Shown piece after piece: positions 50,404 through 62,015 of a stretch of 64,000 nucleotides of DNA. The stretch is from Daucus carota subsp. sativus. Taxonomy: Eukaryota; Streptophyta; Magnoliopsida; Apiales; Apiaceae. The stretch spans positions 59,386,949 through 59,450,948 of the forward strand of contig NC_030383.2 in the NCBI RefSeq assembly GCF_001625215.2. The letters run 5' to 3'. Both the position numbers and the translations under genes were made by a program. How positions within the stretch are numbered: the first letter of the stretch is position 1; every line of letters starts with the position of its first letter. The notes beneath the pieces are model-generated. The model was given only the letters and a program-made list of their open reading frames with translations, was not told the origin of the DNA and searched no databases.

Positions 50404-50461
<58 letters not shown>

Positions 50462-51050
50462 CTTCACTTTAGTGACCAATTTGATATTTAACCTCGTAAA
50501 AATATACTCCGGATTGTTTGGGCTCGTTCAAAGAAGTGGGTCAGCTGGATAGTTAAAAAGAGATTTATATAATATGAATAATAGTTTGATATCTAGAATT
50601 TATTGATATAATAACTTTTTATTATAACAAAATTTGATATTAAATACTATCTGTTGAAGTGATATTATACATTCTAGTAAAATCAAATTTTAAAATTAAA
50701 TATAAATCATTAAAAAAATTGAATTTTTAATTGATCCAATTCTGACTTAAAATTCAAAAGTAATTTATAAACTTTTTATAAAACGACACGTATATTACTT
50801 AGACTAAGTTAAATATATGAAAATATTTTTCAATTTAGCCTATTTATGAGGCAAAATCTAAATTAAATACATGAAAATATTAATAAATTGATCAAAATCT
50901 AAATCAACCTCGCCATATATTTTTTTTTCAACATGTAAAAAAAGATACCATATTTTTTCTTTTTTTGAAAATAAGAAGATACCATATCTAAATCCGCATT
51001 TATCACATATCTGATATCTCCCCTTTAACAAAAAGAATAAGAGCAACTCC
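49402..51050. other. Intergenic; holds an inverted-repeat structure and a (TA)n tract
   Basis: The segment ATCATTTTAATCACTAAAAT (49988 on) is repeated inverted at about 50346-50385 (ATTTTAGTGATTAAAATGAT), making a foldback of about 400 bp. The (TA)n at 50408-50458 follows. No gene was seen. Confidence 0.55.
50408..50458. repeat. (TA)n microsatellite
   Basis: 51 bp of TA units next to the foldback segment. Confidence 0.95.
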
Positions 51051-51350
51051 AATGGAACATCTCCCTTACCTGTAATGAGCCTAAGTGGAAAAAAATAGGA
51101 GTTTGAGTAAAAAATTTTCACTCCAACCCTTCTCTCCTTACCTAAAATAAAAAGTAAGCCCCTATTTTTTCCACCTCATCTCCCTCTCTCATTTTCTTTA
51201 ATTTTTCATTTTCCCTCCCTTTTTTATCTATCTCATCATAGTAAAAATTCTAATAAAATATTTTTTTTTTCAAATATAAGGATGATTACAGGGAATACCG
51301 TTAGAGGAAAACACGTTTTTGCTTACTTATAGGTAATCATTATTTTATTA

Positions 51351-51587
51351 CTACCTCCATCCCAAATTAGATGTCCCTGTTGACTTTGGGCACGTAACTT
51401 TAGGTGCATTGACCGTCTACTTCCAAAATTTATTTTTTTATTTTTTCTTTTATAAATGGAAATTTCATATTTTAATTTTTATTTGCAAAAATAAAATTTT
51501 AAAAATAAGTCACGTATCTATGCGGTCAATGAACCTTAAATTGTGTGCTCAAAATCAACAGGGCCATCTAATTTGGGATGGAGGGAG
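51351..51587. mobile_element. Stowaway MITE
   Basis: CTACCTCCATCCCAAATTAG and CTAATTTGGGATGGAGGGAG are inverted ends with TA flanks (51349-51350, 51588-51589). It may be nested in a larger small element that starts AGAGCAACTCCAATGG near 51047. Confidence 0.85.
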
Positions 51588-51865
51588 TATATTTTACTAT
51601 TTTAGGGGTTCAAAATAGGTAGGGTTGCTTTAATAAAAGAATTCTGTATACTGCCTTGAAAAACACACAGATACAGAAATACACACAAAGATAAAAGATT
51701 CTCTGCATTTCTGAAAAATAAAGAAAAAAAAGATACCAATATTCTTGCCCCTGGGCAACAATCATTTATACATACACTCATTTATCATATAAAAATCTAT
51801 ACACACAGTCAAACTTGTTTATTCACGATTCTTGGGCGACCCAATTGAAAGCTTGAGCAACAGAG

Positions 51866-54674
51866 ATGACGATCGGCTCAGGAGGATCTGGCATCGTGGG
51901 TATGTGTAAATCTTTCATTTTTTTCATGTTTGTGCTCATATATGTATGTATATTCACTTTTCAGTACTTTTGAAATCTGGGTTTGTAAAAAGTTTGAATC
52001 TTTTTGTGTTCTTGATTTGGATTCTTTGGAATTTTTTATGATCTGGGTATTGTATGTTAATTTGATTTTTTTGGGTGTTTTTTTATTTGATTGAGTTTGT
52101 CGGTGTTTCTTGATTATATATATGTTAATTGATTGATAAGTGAGGGAGTGTTTTGATGATTTATGAATTGTTATGTTTAAAATTTTTTAGAGTTTTTTTA
52201 GTGAATTACCCCGTGTTTAATTAATGTTTCTTAGAAGAAAAAGTGTGGAATGAAGGAAATAAAAATTTATGAAAATGGGGATGATTTATACAGTTTTTAG
52301 CTCTACCTAGCTATAATGGCAAAGGCTGGGCAAAACCCTTTGAATTGTTGGGAATTACTTTTTTTTTAACATTGCTTTCTGAGACCCTATAACCTTCTTT
52401 CGGAGTAGAAAGAAGTGTGCTTGATGATACTATGATAGTTAGGAACTGGAAAGCTGCTTATTGCCAGCTCTGATAGGGGGGATTTGGCAATGGTGGGTGA
52501 GAAACTAGGGTTTGGGATAGATTTATTAAATTTCCGCTGCAAGATAAAAACAGTTCAAAAATATAGTTGGTTTACTTTCTTAATTCAAATAAAATTAAAT
52601 AGATAGTGAGAATGCCTTACATGTAATTATCACAGATTATTTCCTGAAGTGAAGGACTATAGATAGTCTCTAATTAATTGGCATACAGAGTTTATGGTAC
52701 ACTCTATTCTGTCATGATGTCAATGTGACATCAAATAGTAGTTGTTGGCCATTTGATCTAAGCCATTCAGCATCATGGTGTAAGGCAGTTCCCAGAGTTT
52801 TCCATTTTTATGTATTTATATATATATATATATATATATATTTTTGGGGGGGGGGGGGGGGGGTTGACTTGGTGTTGGTTGTATGTACTGTGCAGTTTGT
52901 TTCATTAGATTTCTATGCTTTCCAAGAGCAATTTCTCTCTGCTGCAAGTAACACTGGGGGATCGCAATCTGTTAGAATTACAAGAAATCGTGATGAGTAT
53001 TTTGTATGTGAGACTAGTTAGAGTTTCTTGCACCAGTCATTGTATATATTCAAGTGTGAGTTAATGAGTTTAACTAAATCTATGAATTTATAGCTGCAAC
53101 CCTAAAACATGTCACTAAAAGTCTTGCGTAAATGTGTATCATGATTATAGCCACATATTGATGCAAGGACTTTAACGTTCATTAAATTGAATGCTAAAAC
53201 AGATTAGGAGCAGTAAAACTGCGATTCTAATTTAAGTACATGGGATCAAAATTTCCTATAATAATGCTACCATAATATGTACTTACTTGTGTTTGTTATA
53301 TTAATAGAGGTAGCAGGGAGGATTTACTAAATATATCAAAGTAATGCAGGAATATATACTTCTCTCCATACTAAATTTAAATATACATCTGATACAGAAT
53401 GGACCAACACGGAGCATTGTTGTTTGTACATACTTTTGCTCTTATCGTAATTAATTTTATTCATGTTTTTCCATTTATAACTGCAGTACCGAGGAACTTC
53501 CGATTGCTAGAAGAACTTGAACGTGGAGAGAAGGGTATTGGTGATGGTTCTGTAAGCTATGGGATGGACGATGCAGATGACATATACATGCGCTCATGGA
53601 CAGGAACTATAATTGGTCCTCATAATGTAAGTTGATTCTGCACCGACATTTATCACAAGCACTTTCCTTTGCTTATAAAATCCAGTCAGTCAACACTTTT
53701 TCCTTTCTTATTCATTTGCTAAATGATACTCTTACCATTTGATGCTTAAAACTCTGTTGTGATCATCTTGGCAGTTTTTATGCATCTTCACTCCTAGTAA
53801 CCTATATAATTTAATGGCTTTATATTGTAATTGTAATTTAATATATTTTTATACTGCTCTAGACTGCACATGATGGTCGCATTTATACGGTGAAGCTGTT
53901 TTGCGACAAAGATTATCCAGACAAGCCTCCTACTGTTCGTTTTCATTCTCGCATCAATATGACCTGTGTGAATCATGATACTGGATTGGTAAGGTTCTTG
54001 ACATTGTTCTTTTCACTTTTTGGACATGCTTGTAGAAATTTGTTATGGTCCATAAGTAGTAAAGTATGCTGTCTTCCAGAATGTTTTAAAATAGCAGGAT
54101 GCATGCATGTAAGAATTAACAGAAAATGAATAGTATCTCAATCTTTTTCCAAATGATAGTGCTTGCAATGATTCAGTAATTTGGTGCTATGATTATGAAT
54201 TATATTCAATCTTTCGGTTGACTGCCATTGGCTAGAAATTTTAGATGACATTGTTTAACTATAAAATCATCTTTTTCTCGTAAAATTGGAGGGTTGTCTC
54301 TCTTTCTCCCTATATACATATAATGTATAGTTAACTTCTCTCTATGGGCACAAAATCAATGTCACATCTACATTCAAGTGTGTTCTACATGTATTATATC
54401 TAAGTTAAGAACCATCTATGGTAGAAGCCTACAAGGTATCTTGGAGTCTTTCGAGAAAGTAAACAGCCAACTGCTACCTCTCTGTGTTTCATTACCTCTA
54501 TCATAACTAAACCAAGACTATAAATGGCAACAGGTTGAAGCAAAGAAGTTTGGGATGCTAGCTAATTGGCAACGGGAATTCACAATGGAACACATATTGA
54601 CTCAGTTGCGCAAAGAAATGACCACCTCTCAGAACCGAAAGCTTGCCCAACCTCAAGATGGAACCTACTTCTAA
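51866..54674 (+). CDS. UEV1: Ubiquitin-conjugating E2 enzyme variant UEV1 / MMS2 type, complete
   Basis: Exons 51866-51899, 53487-53626, 53863-53988 and 54534-54674 with GT-AG borders encode 146 residues. The protein follows plant UEV1 throughout: [72 protein letters not shown] and a [13 protein letters not shown] end. The HPN motif and active-site Cys of true E2 enzymes are absent, as expected for the variant subunit that pairs with UBC13 to build Lys63-linked ubiquitin chains in DNA-damage tolerance and signalling. Intron 1 is long (1.6 kb) and holds a (TA)n followed by an 18-base G run. No lesion was seen. Confidence 0.96.
52818..52863 (+). repeat. (TA)n followed by an 18-base G homopolymer in UEV1 intron 1
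   Basis: TA units (52818-52841), T5, then eighteen consecutive G (52846-52863). It is G-quadruplex-capable on the coding strand. Confidence 0.85.
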
Positions 54675-55050
54675 AGAAGACCCAACTGCTGAATGTGCCT
54701 GTTATAGTGCAAGCCAAACATATCATTAGCCAGGACCTTCTCTGTATTGGTCATATATAGAGTTCTTGCTTTTCATCGTTAAAACCATATTTGCTTCTTT
54801 TTTTTTTATTGGAATTTTGGATTGGATTATCGAATCTGAATTTATTCAGTTTTCTTTTCAAGTGATTGGTTTTTTTTTCTTTTGCACTGTGCTCCTGAAT
54901 TAAAAATGTACGAGAGAAGATTTTAAAAAAAAAATAAATAAATTCTTTCTCCAGAGTTTTATTAAGAGTAAAGAGAAAAGAAAAATCTCTCACGTTCACC
55001 CAAAATCTTCTCTTGCGGGATGATTTGGAGGGGAACTTTCAAATTTATTA
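54675..55050. other. UEV1 3' flank
   Basis: 3' UTR and AT-rich DNA; no gene. Confidence 0.4.
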
Positions 55051-55584
55051 CTCCTTCCGTCTCATTTTAACTGCTTTTTTAGAATTTGATTGTTGTCCCA
55101 AAATATGTGACTTTCTCTTGTTTTCATACACTATTTGGTACTCCCTCCGTCCCCTTTTACATGTCCATTATGCATTTCGAGGAGTCAAATTGACCAATTT
55201 TTGACTAAATATTACAAATTATTTACTCATTATTTTTAAAATCTGAAAGTTGCGTATTAAAATACACTAAATGTACTTTCTATTGATATAATTTTTATTA
55301 TTTTTCTCAATTATCTGATACATGTAAAGTTCAGTCAAAATAAAGTCAATTTGACTGGTCAAAAGTCAAAGTGGACATGTAAAAAGGGACGGAGGGAGTA
55401 GGTGAATTTCAATTTTGCCCCTCATTAAATGCAGCTTATATTTTCAATGCAATACAAATGGTATTTTAGTTTGACTTTTATTAGGGGTAGCTAGGTAAAA
55501 GTATTCAAATAAACATCACAATAAATGTAAAAATTGGTTTGTGTGCATCTCTCTAAAAAAGCAGTTAAAATGGGACAGAGGAAG
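55051..55584. mobile_element. Stowaway-type MITE interrupted by a second one
   Basis: Outer ends CTCCTTCCGTCTCATTTTAA and TTAAAATGGGACAGAGGAAG, with TA on both sides (55049-55050, 55585-55586). Subterminal CTGCTTTTTTAG / AAAAAAGCAG is inverted. The insert at 55141-55398 splits it. Confidence 0.8.
55141..55398. mobile_element. Stowaway MITE nested in another
   Basis: CTCCCTCCGTCCCCTTTTAC to AAAAAGGGACGGAGGGAG with TA flanks (55139-55140, 55399-55400). Same ACATGTCC subfamily as 6543-6804. Confidence 0.88.
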
Positions 55585-56426
55585 TAATACTTTTCAAAGT
55601 TTTCTCCCTCTTTATAGTAAATTCGGGAGCACAATATTCTTTCTTTTTTTGTCATAATTTTTTATATTCTTCTTAATTTCTCTTCAGTCTCCTCTCTTTT
55701 TTTTTTCAAACTAAAATAGTGAGGCTATGAATATGGGTGAATTTGTTTGGCATGATTTTGCTCAAGTACAGAGTAGCAAATCAGAACATTATGCAATGAA
55801 TGATACTTTTACTCTGGGAAAATGTTTGCCTTGCATGATTTGCTGAGTTGGTTATAACTTTTATATGTGTAAACAAGACTTTAAATATTTGGAAACACCA
55901 ATGAAGTGACATTTGAGGATATGTAAGCTCATTTGTGTTGGAGAAGTTGATCTGATTTTACTTTTGAAGTATAGCATTTGCCATTTGATACGAGAGGACT
56001 TCAATACATGAATTGCGTGGAGATGGGGGAGAAAACAAAAATAACAACGTTTCGGTTACATTAATGAGATCGTGTTTAAAAGTCTTTGTTGGGCAGGTTT
56101 AAAAAATATGGGTGAAATCTGAAACATTTTTGACTGGAAAGCAGGAGAATAAGAAACTGACTTATTTTAAGTGGTTTACATCATTATTGTTTACTTTGAA
56201 CGTAACATATATAATTTGTAATTTTCTTTCTAAATAAATTCAAACTCTTAATTTGTATTTGAAAATTTTCATTTGAGAATATATGTTTAATTATATTTTA
56301 TATATGTTAAACGTATTCAAAAATCTTCTGAACATATAAATAAAAACAAACGTAATACGTGATCATTGATATCTTGTCCACTTTCTAGTCGTGGAATTTT
56401 ATTCTCGAGTAGTCATTTATTTGATA
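55585..56426. other. Intergenic, no gene seen
   Basis: AT-rich spacer between Stowaway elements. Confidence 0.4.
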
Positions 56427-56654
56427 CTCCCTCTGTCACTCTACGATGTTTATGTTTACTTTTTGCACGTATTTTGAGACTCTCATAAAATATAGTTTCA
56501 TAATTTTTTGTCAAAATTTTCTTTTTCAAATAAAAGTTTATATATCAATTATTTATTCAGAGCAAAAAAATTAAAAATATATTATGTAACTATGCTTTAA
56601 ATGAGTGTTGAATAGGGTGTCAAAACTAACGAAAAGAAATGAGGAGACAGGGAG
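56427..56654. mobile_element. Degenerate Stowaway MITE
   Basis: CTCCCTCTGTCACTCTACG at the left (TA at 56425-56426) and GAGGAGACAGGGAG at the right, where the target site has become TT. Subterminal TTTGCACGTATTTTGAGAC and an inverted counterpart are diverged. Confidence 0.65.
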
Positions 56655-57110
56655 TTTCGTCAAAAAGAATTCATGGTTCAATCTTATTCTGGATACAGTT
56701 TGAGCAGCAAAATGTGACCCACGTATAGCGGGACCGACCACAACTGTACGCAGAAGTTGATTTTATGTCATTTGGTAAATTTGAATTGAATGATTAATAT
56801 ATCTGAATGATCTTAATAGATGAATGAATAATATTGTTTGATAAATATATTTGAAAAATCTGAATAATATATCAGAAATATGATAATTTGTTTTAATAAA
56901 ATAAATTTATTAAAATTTGAATTAAATATTATCCCTTGATTTTAATAGGATGAAAACTTAATTAAACCTATGTAAAAGGAATATTACACATATTATTATT
57001 CAAAAGAATTATAGAGTTCAAATTAATATTGAATACTATTATATTATTTTAAATTTTTTGAAAGATTATATTATTTTCAGTTGATTACAAACAAAACTTG
57101 TGATAGAATT

Positions 57111-57113
<3 letters not shown>
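56655..57113. other. Intergenic, no gene seen
   Basis: AT-rich lead-in to the (TA)n module chain. Confidence 0.4.
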
Positions 57114-57152
<39 letters not shown>

Positions 57153-57155
<3 letters not shown>

Positions 57156-57608
57156 ATAGTATCAAATAAAAACTTTTTTAAGTTACAAACTTACAAACTT
57201 TTTTTTATTCTCCTATCGTGTTAATCCTTAGTCATAGAATGTATCCATGTTGAAAAATCTTGAAAAATCATCACAATTTTTAGAAAAAACGAGTAAATAA
57301 ATCGTGCATTCAACACATTTGTAACTAGGGTTCAACATCGTGTGTTGAACACTAATTATCATTATGTTGAATATATCAATAAAGATGCTTAAACTATACC
57401 TCTGGGGTTTGGGTAGGGTCTAGAATCATAAATATTAGTCATATAATACGTTTAACTTAGTTCTTACATTAAAAAATTAGTTTATGTACTTCTCCAACAC
57501 AATTTTAATCGATGTTCAACAAAATATGTTAAGAAAATGTTGAACTCAAATTATATATGTGTTGGACGCATAAAGTTTGTAAGTTTGTAAGTTTGTACCA
57601 GAACTCAC

Positions 57609-57611
<3 letters not shown>
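57153..57611. mobile_element. (TA)n-bounded module 1 (459 bp)
   Basis: Left end GGGATAGTATCAAATAAAAAC; right end (reverse complement) GGGGTGAGTTCTGGTACAAAC. Subterminal ACAAACTTACAAAC repeats are inverted at the two ends. Non-coding. Confidence 0.6.
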
Positions 57612-57664
<53 letters not shown>

Positions 57665-57668
<4 letters not shown>

Positions 57669-57751
57669 CCAAGTTTTAGATGAGATTCTATATTCGATTC
57701 CAAAGTGTTCTTCTTTGTTCTTCTTTTAAGAGTGTTCTGTTTTGAGCAATG

Positions 57752-57754
<3 letters not shown>
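57665..57754 (-). mobile_element. (TA)n-bounded module 2, truncated end of the 61141 family
   Basis: The 90 bp are the reverse complement of the first ~90 bp of 61141-61547 (GGGCATTGCTCAAAACAGAAC...AAAACTTGGATTA). The rest of the element is missing. Confidence 0.75.
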
Positions 57755-57833
<79 letters not shown>

Positions 57834-57898
57834 GGGCTGTTATACAGCCACCGTTAGATAAGGAACCACCAGATCTGGGCCGTTGGATGACAAAGACT

Positions 57899-58036
57899 CC
57901 CCGCAATGAAACATTGCGGGTACTCAAGACCCCGCAATGTTTCATTGCGGGTACTCAAGACCCCGCAATGTTTCATTGCGGGTACTTAAGTCCCTGCAAT
58001 GAAACATTGTGGGTACTTCAGTCCAACATTGCGGGG
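57899..58036. repeat. Palindrome array, cluster 1
   Basis: Four ~22-bp palindromes at 57899, 57930, 57961 and 57992 (exact 31-bp steps) and a half copy at 58024-58036. Loop triplets are AAA, TTT, TTT, AAA. Confidence 0.95.
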
Positions 58037-58457
58037 AACTCTGAAACATTTTACTTCCCTAAACTATTCTTCCACTACTTTAGTTTTAGTTAACATTTTT
58101 ACTTTCATTTTAAATTTTAAATTATTTTTATTCATTTTAAATATACGATTATCTTCATTAATTCAATATATATATATATATATATATTAAAATTTAAATT
58201 TAAATATTATTATTCAAAATAATTATATCACTAGAATGTATAATAATATTAAATTATTTGTATATCACAAATATTTTAAAATATTTAATTGTTTATAATT
58301 TTAAATTACAAAATTATTTTTTCTTAATATTTTTTGAAAATTTTAATTATTTTATATGTTATATTTGTTTAAAATTTTAATTTTAATTATTATACTAATA
58401 CATTATATCACCCCGCAACAAAATTATTTGTAGACTTGTGACTATCCCATCTCCCAT

Positions 58458-58577
58458 CCCCGCAATGAAACATTGCGGGTACTAATACTCCCCGCAATGT
58501 TTCATTGCGGGTACCAATACACCCCGCAATGTTTCATTGCACAGAACTTTTACTCCCCGCAATGAAACATTGTGGGG
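58458..58577. repeat. Palindrome array, cluster 2
   Basis: Four copies at 58458, 58490, 58522 and 58555 (32-33-bp steps). Loops AAA, TTT, TTT, AAA, the same order as in cluster 1. Confidence 0.95.
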
Positions 58578-59307
58578 ATCGTAATTAATGTTTTTACCTA
58601 CCAGTAACAACAAAATTACTCTATCACCTTCTCTCATTTCATTTTTTGAATTTAATTTATTATTTGTTGTTTGATTTTTTTTATTATTAATGTAATACAT
58701 TATGTTTTTGTTTGATATTATTTTATTATGATTTGAAATCATTTGAATTTTTAAAAACATAAATAAAATATTAATTAAATTTTATGTTTTTTGTTTTGAA
58801 ATTATTTTATTATAATTCGAAATCATTTGATTTATTATTAAAATAAATTATATTATTAATTAAAGTATGTTTTTAATTGAGTTTTTAATTTTTTGGTATT
58901 GTTTTATTATTATTCGAAATCATATGAATTATTATTAAAATTAAAGTATATTATTAATTATATTATATAATTAATTTAATTTCTTTTTATGAAATTGTTT
59001 TATTTATTCGAAATCATTTGAGCTAATATTAAAATTAAAAAATATTTTATTATTCATTTTATTAATTAAATTAAATTATTTTGTTATTAATATAAAATTG
59101 AATTTTTATAACCATAATTTTTAAATAAATATATAGAAAAATAACATTCTTATTCATAATGTCAAATTAATATGAAATAAAATTAAGTTAAATTACCAAT
59201 TTCAATATACAATAAAATTTATTTATTATTTATCATTCACAATGTCGTAGAACCGGAAAGTGCAGTGTTCGAATCGTGAGCTATGTGCCTTGGAGTATAA
59301 CATACTG

Positions 59308-59500
59308 CCCGCAATGATTCATTGCGGGGTATCTTTTAAAAAATAAACTAAAACAAATACCCTATCCAACTCACTCAGCCACCTTTCAAATGAAAATATA
59401 AAACCCCACAATGATTCATTGCGGGGTACATAATCCCCACAATGTTTCATTGCGGGTATGAAATTTAGGTAAACTATCCCCGCTATGCTTCATTGCGGGG
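59308..59500. repeat. Palindrome array, cluster 3
   Basis: Four less regular copies at 59308, 59404, 59435 and 59478. Some stems carry a mismatch (CACAATG, GCTATG). Confidence 0.9.
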
Positions 59501-60279
59501 AAGATAATATTATTTTTTTATTCCAAATATTTGAAAAAGTTCAATAAATTGTAAGAATTTATTCAACTTGAGCTAGAGAATATTAATATATGTGTTCTTA
59601 TTAATATTTAAATAATTTAAGTGACATATAATAATAATTTAGATATTTTTCTTTGATTTGTATTTGTTCGAGTATATTTGAAAAAACTACTTGTACATAC
59701 GAGAATTGGAAAAAGTTAATAATTTGTCAAAAATTATACTAATTATATGCGTTCTTACTAATATTCAACCAATTTAAGTGATGTTTATTCATAATTTCGA
59801 TATTTACCTTTGATTTGAATATGTTCGAGTACATTTGAAAACACTACCAGTACCAAAGAGAATTGGAAAAAGTGAATAATTTGTAATAAAATAATTCAAC
59901 TTTAACTACAAAAAGTTAATTAACCTTAAAAGAGCATGTGAGCTACATAGTTCAAACATGTGTTCGATATATTTAGGAAACAAGCAGTAGTATTCAAATA
60001 AGTAAAATTATTAGTATAACAAAATGACATAAAATAGTTAATAAGATAAAAATATATAGAAATTAGATAGAAAATTATTCATATATTGTACTAAGAAAAA
60101 TCAATATTTTCTCTTATTTCTAACCTTAACAATATACACATTTTTTTTTTGACAAACTTTAACAATATTTTTAGTTTAATTTAAAAATGTTAAATGATAA
60201 CAATTTAATATAACAAACTCTACAAGGCATATGATATGTGAAGGAAGGGGTAAAAGGGTCCAGGGAATAAAATGAGACT

Positions 60280-60385
60280 CCCTGCAATGAAACATTGCGG
60301 GGACTTGTATACCCGCAATGATTCATTGCGGGGTCTTTCATACCCGCAATGTTTCATTGCAGGGTTGCAATGTTTCATTGCAGGG
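60280..60385. repeat. Palindrome array, cluster 4
   Basis: Copies at 60280, 60312, 60343 and a shorter one at 60367, about 95 bp from the right end of the module. Confidence 0.95.
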
Positions 60386-60478
60386 AGCCTTTTTTTTAGC
60401 CGTAGGATCACAAAATGGAGGGACGTGATCTGGTGGCTGGAAACCGGACCCTATCCACCGGTGGCTGTGAACCGGTTT

Positions 60479-60524
<46 letters not shown>

Positions 60525-60528
<4 letters not shown>

Positions 60529-61128
60529 CTTGCTCCAGTACAAACTCCTTACTGTACAAACGTACAAACCAGTGATTATGACAATAATATTTAGTGATTA
60601 GCAGATTTTAATTTAACAAATACATACATACATCCATCATCACCGCCACCACAATCACCTCCAAATCACCACCACGACGACTGCCCAGCGCCTCTCTCTC
60701 TCTCCACCATCCACCACCAACCACCACTGCCCAACACCTCTCTCTCTCTCTCTTACCCACCACCACCAACCACCACCACCACCACCACTACCAGTGGCTC
60801 TCTCTGTGTGGTTGTTCGCTCACCGATTAGTGCTATACACACACAAACACACACATTCACCACTTCTTTTCTCATCTCCCTCAATCGTGTCTCTCTCCCT
60901 CAATCGTGTTTCTAGCACTGCCCTCGCATCGGCGTCGCGGCTGCTGCCGGCCGCGCTGCACCACCACTCGGCTATGCCGCCCCATAAGTGCTCCCCTCCC
61001 CTTATCTCTCCATCAGACCCCCTTGGTAGATTTAGTGATTCTGTTCAATCATTTAGTGATTCTTTTCAAGTCATTTAGTGATTGTTTGTACGTTTGTACA
61101 CTAAGGAGTTTGTATTTGAGCACTTGCC
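60525..61128. mobile_element. (TA)n-bounded module 4 with GC-rich interior
   Basis: Left end GGGTCTTGCTCCAGTACAAAC; right end (reverse complement) GGCAAGTGCTCAAATACAAAC. Subterminal TACAAACGTACAAAC and TTTAGTGATT repeats are at both ends. The middle (60640-61020) is CCACCA- and CTCTCT-rich, with a very GC-rich piece near 60920-60985, unlike the surrounding DNA. The open frames there are not recognised. Confidence 0.65.
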
Positions 61129-61140
61129 TATATATATATA

Positions 61141-61544
61141 GGGCATTGCTCAAAACAGAACACTCTTAAAAGAAGAATAAAGAAGAACACTTTGGAATCG
61201 AATATAGAATCTTATCTAAAACTTGGATTAAATTCTAACTTTAAGCTAATTAACCATTTATTATGAATAATAATAGTATCTAGCATGTTTAACAACAATT
61301 ATGGATTAAAAATAATATGATTCCATGTGATATTAATCATGTAAAGAATATATATATGATTCTATTCTGGATTCTGTTTTGGATTCTATTCTGGATTCTA
61401 TAATATTTCATATTAATAATTTGGATAGATTTAGATGTTTGATTTCATATATTAAGTTTAGTTAGTGCTTAACTATGTAATTATAATCATAACAAATCAT
61501 TTTTTATGAAAAGAAAAAGTGTTATGATAGTGTTCTGTGTTGTT

Positions 61545-61547
<3 letters not shown>
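61141..61547 (+). mobile_element. (TA)n-bounded module 5, full-length relative of 21410-21870
   Basis: GGGCATTGCTCAAAACAGAAC at the left and AGTGTTCTGTGTTGTTCTTT at the right, an imperfect inverted pair. Contains a local repeat of GGATTCTATTCTGGATTCT. Non-coding. Confidence 0.75.
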
Positions 61548-61595
<48 letters not shown>

Positions 61596-61597
<2 letters not shown>

Positions 61598-61992
61598 CTA
61601 ATGATCAAATACATACCACTAAATGTGAACCTTAAATAGGAACTAAGAGAAACAAGGCCTATATGACATCACCCACCCTCTAAATGTCATCACCCACCCC
61701 CTAGATGTCATCACCCATCCGGGGACTACTCTCGCCCCCACTCAATCCACCTGGGACCACTAAAATCTCATTATGGCTCCAGACAGGACTCAGAGGGGCT
61801 CTAGACAAGCTGAGAGCCAATGCTTTACCCCACCCCCTCCTCACTAGGGCCCACCCCCGTCCACTAGGTCCCACCTAGGCCTTGTCAAGGCCCACCTAGG
61901 GGCCCATTCTTGAGGCCCACAAATCATCCTATGCTCTTAAAAGCATTATTTCACATTTAAGGATGTATTTAGTAGTTTGTACTGGAGCAAGA

Positions 61993-62015
<23 letters not shown>
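61596..62015. mobile_element. (TA)n-bounded module 6 with C-rich interior
   Basis: Left end GGCTAATGATCAAATACATACC; right end (reverse complement) GTCTTGCTCCAGTACAAACTA after a (CT)n tract (61992-62015). Inside, ATGTCATCACCCACC repeats three times at about 22-bp steps (61661-61730), and the following 200 bp are rich in CCCACC and GGCCC. Confidence 0.6.

Larger units (their letters stand above)
57832..60480. mobile_element. (TA)n-bounded module 3 (2.65 kb) with palindrome arrays
   Basis: Left end GGGGGCTGTTATACAGCCACCG; right end (reverse complement) GGAAACCGGTTCACAGCCACCG. The two share ACAGCCACCG and a further CCACCAGATC. Four clusters of a GCAATG-NNN-CATTGC palindrome occur inside, with one near each end. 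The rest is extremely AT-rich. No protein-coding frame of recognisable type, so it is either non-autonomous or a composite of smaller elements. Confidence 0.6.

Noticed and set aside
57754-58093. Open frames reading through (TA)n and the palindromes as proteins
   Set aside because: They are translations of microsatellite (Tyr-Ile repeats) and palindromes, with no protein-like composition.
59240-59290. B-box-like GTTCGAATCGTGA suggesting a tRNA or SINE head
   Set aside because: No A-box at the right distance and no acceptor stem; probably chance or an old SINE scrap.
57899-60385. CRISPR array
   Set aside because: The repeat unit is palindromic with ~9-bp spacers that are themselves similar. 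The DNA is plant nuclear, with introns and MITEs nearby and no cas genes. A transposon-borne palindrome array fits better.
60794-61078. 94-codon frame in module 4
   Set aside because: Low-complexity Ser/His/Pro composition from CT- and CCA-rich DNA inside a mobile element; not supported as a gene.
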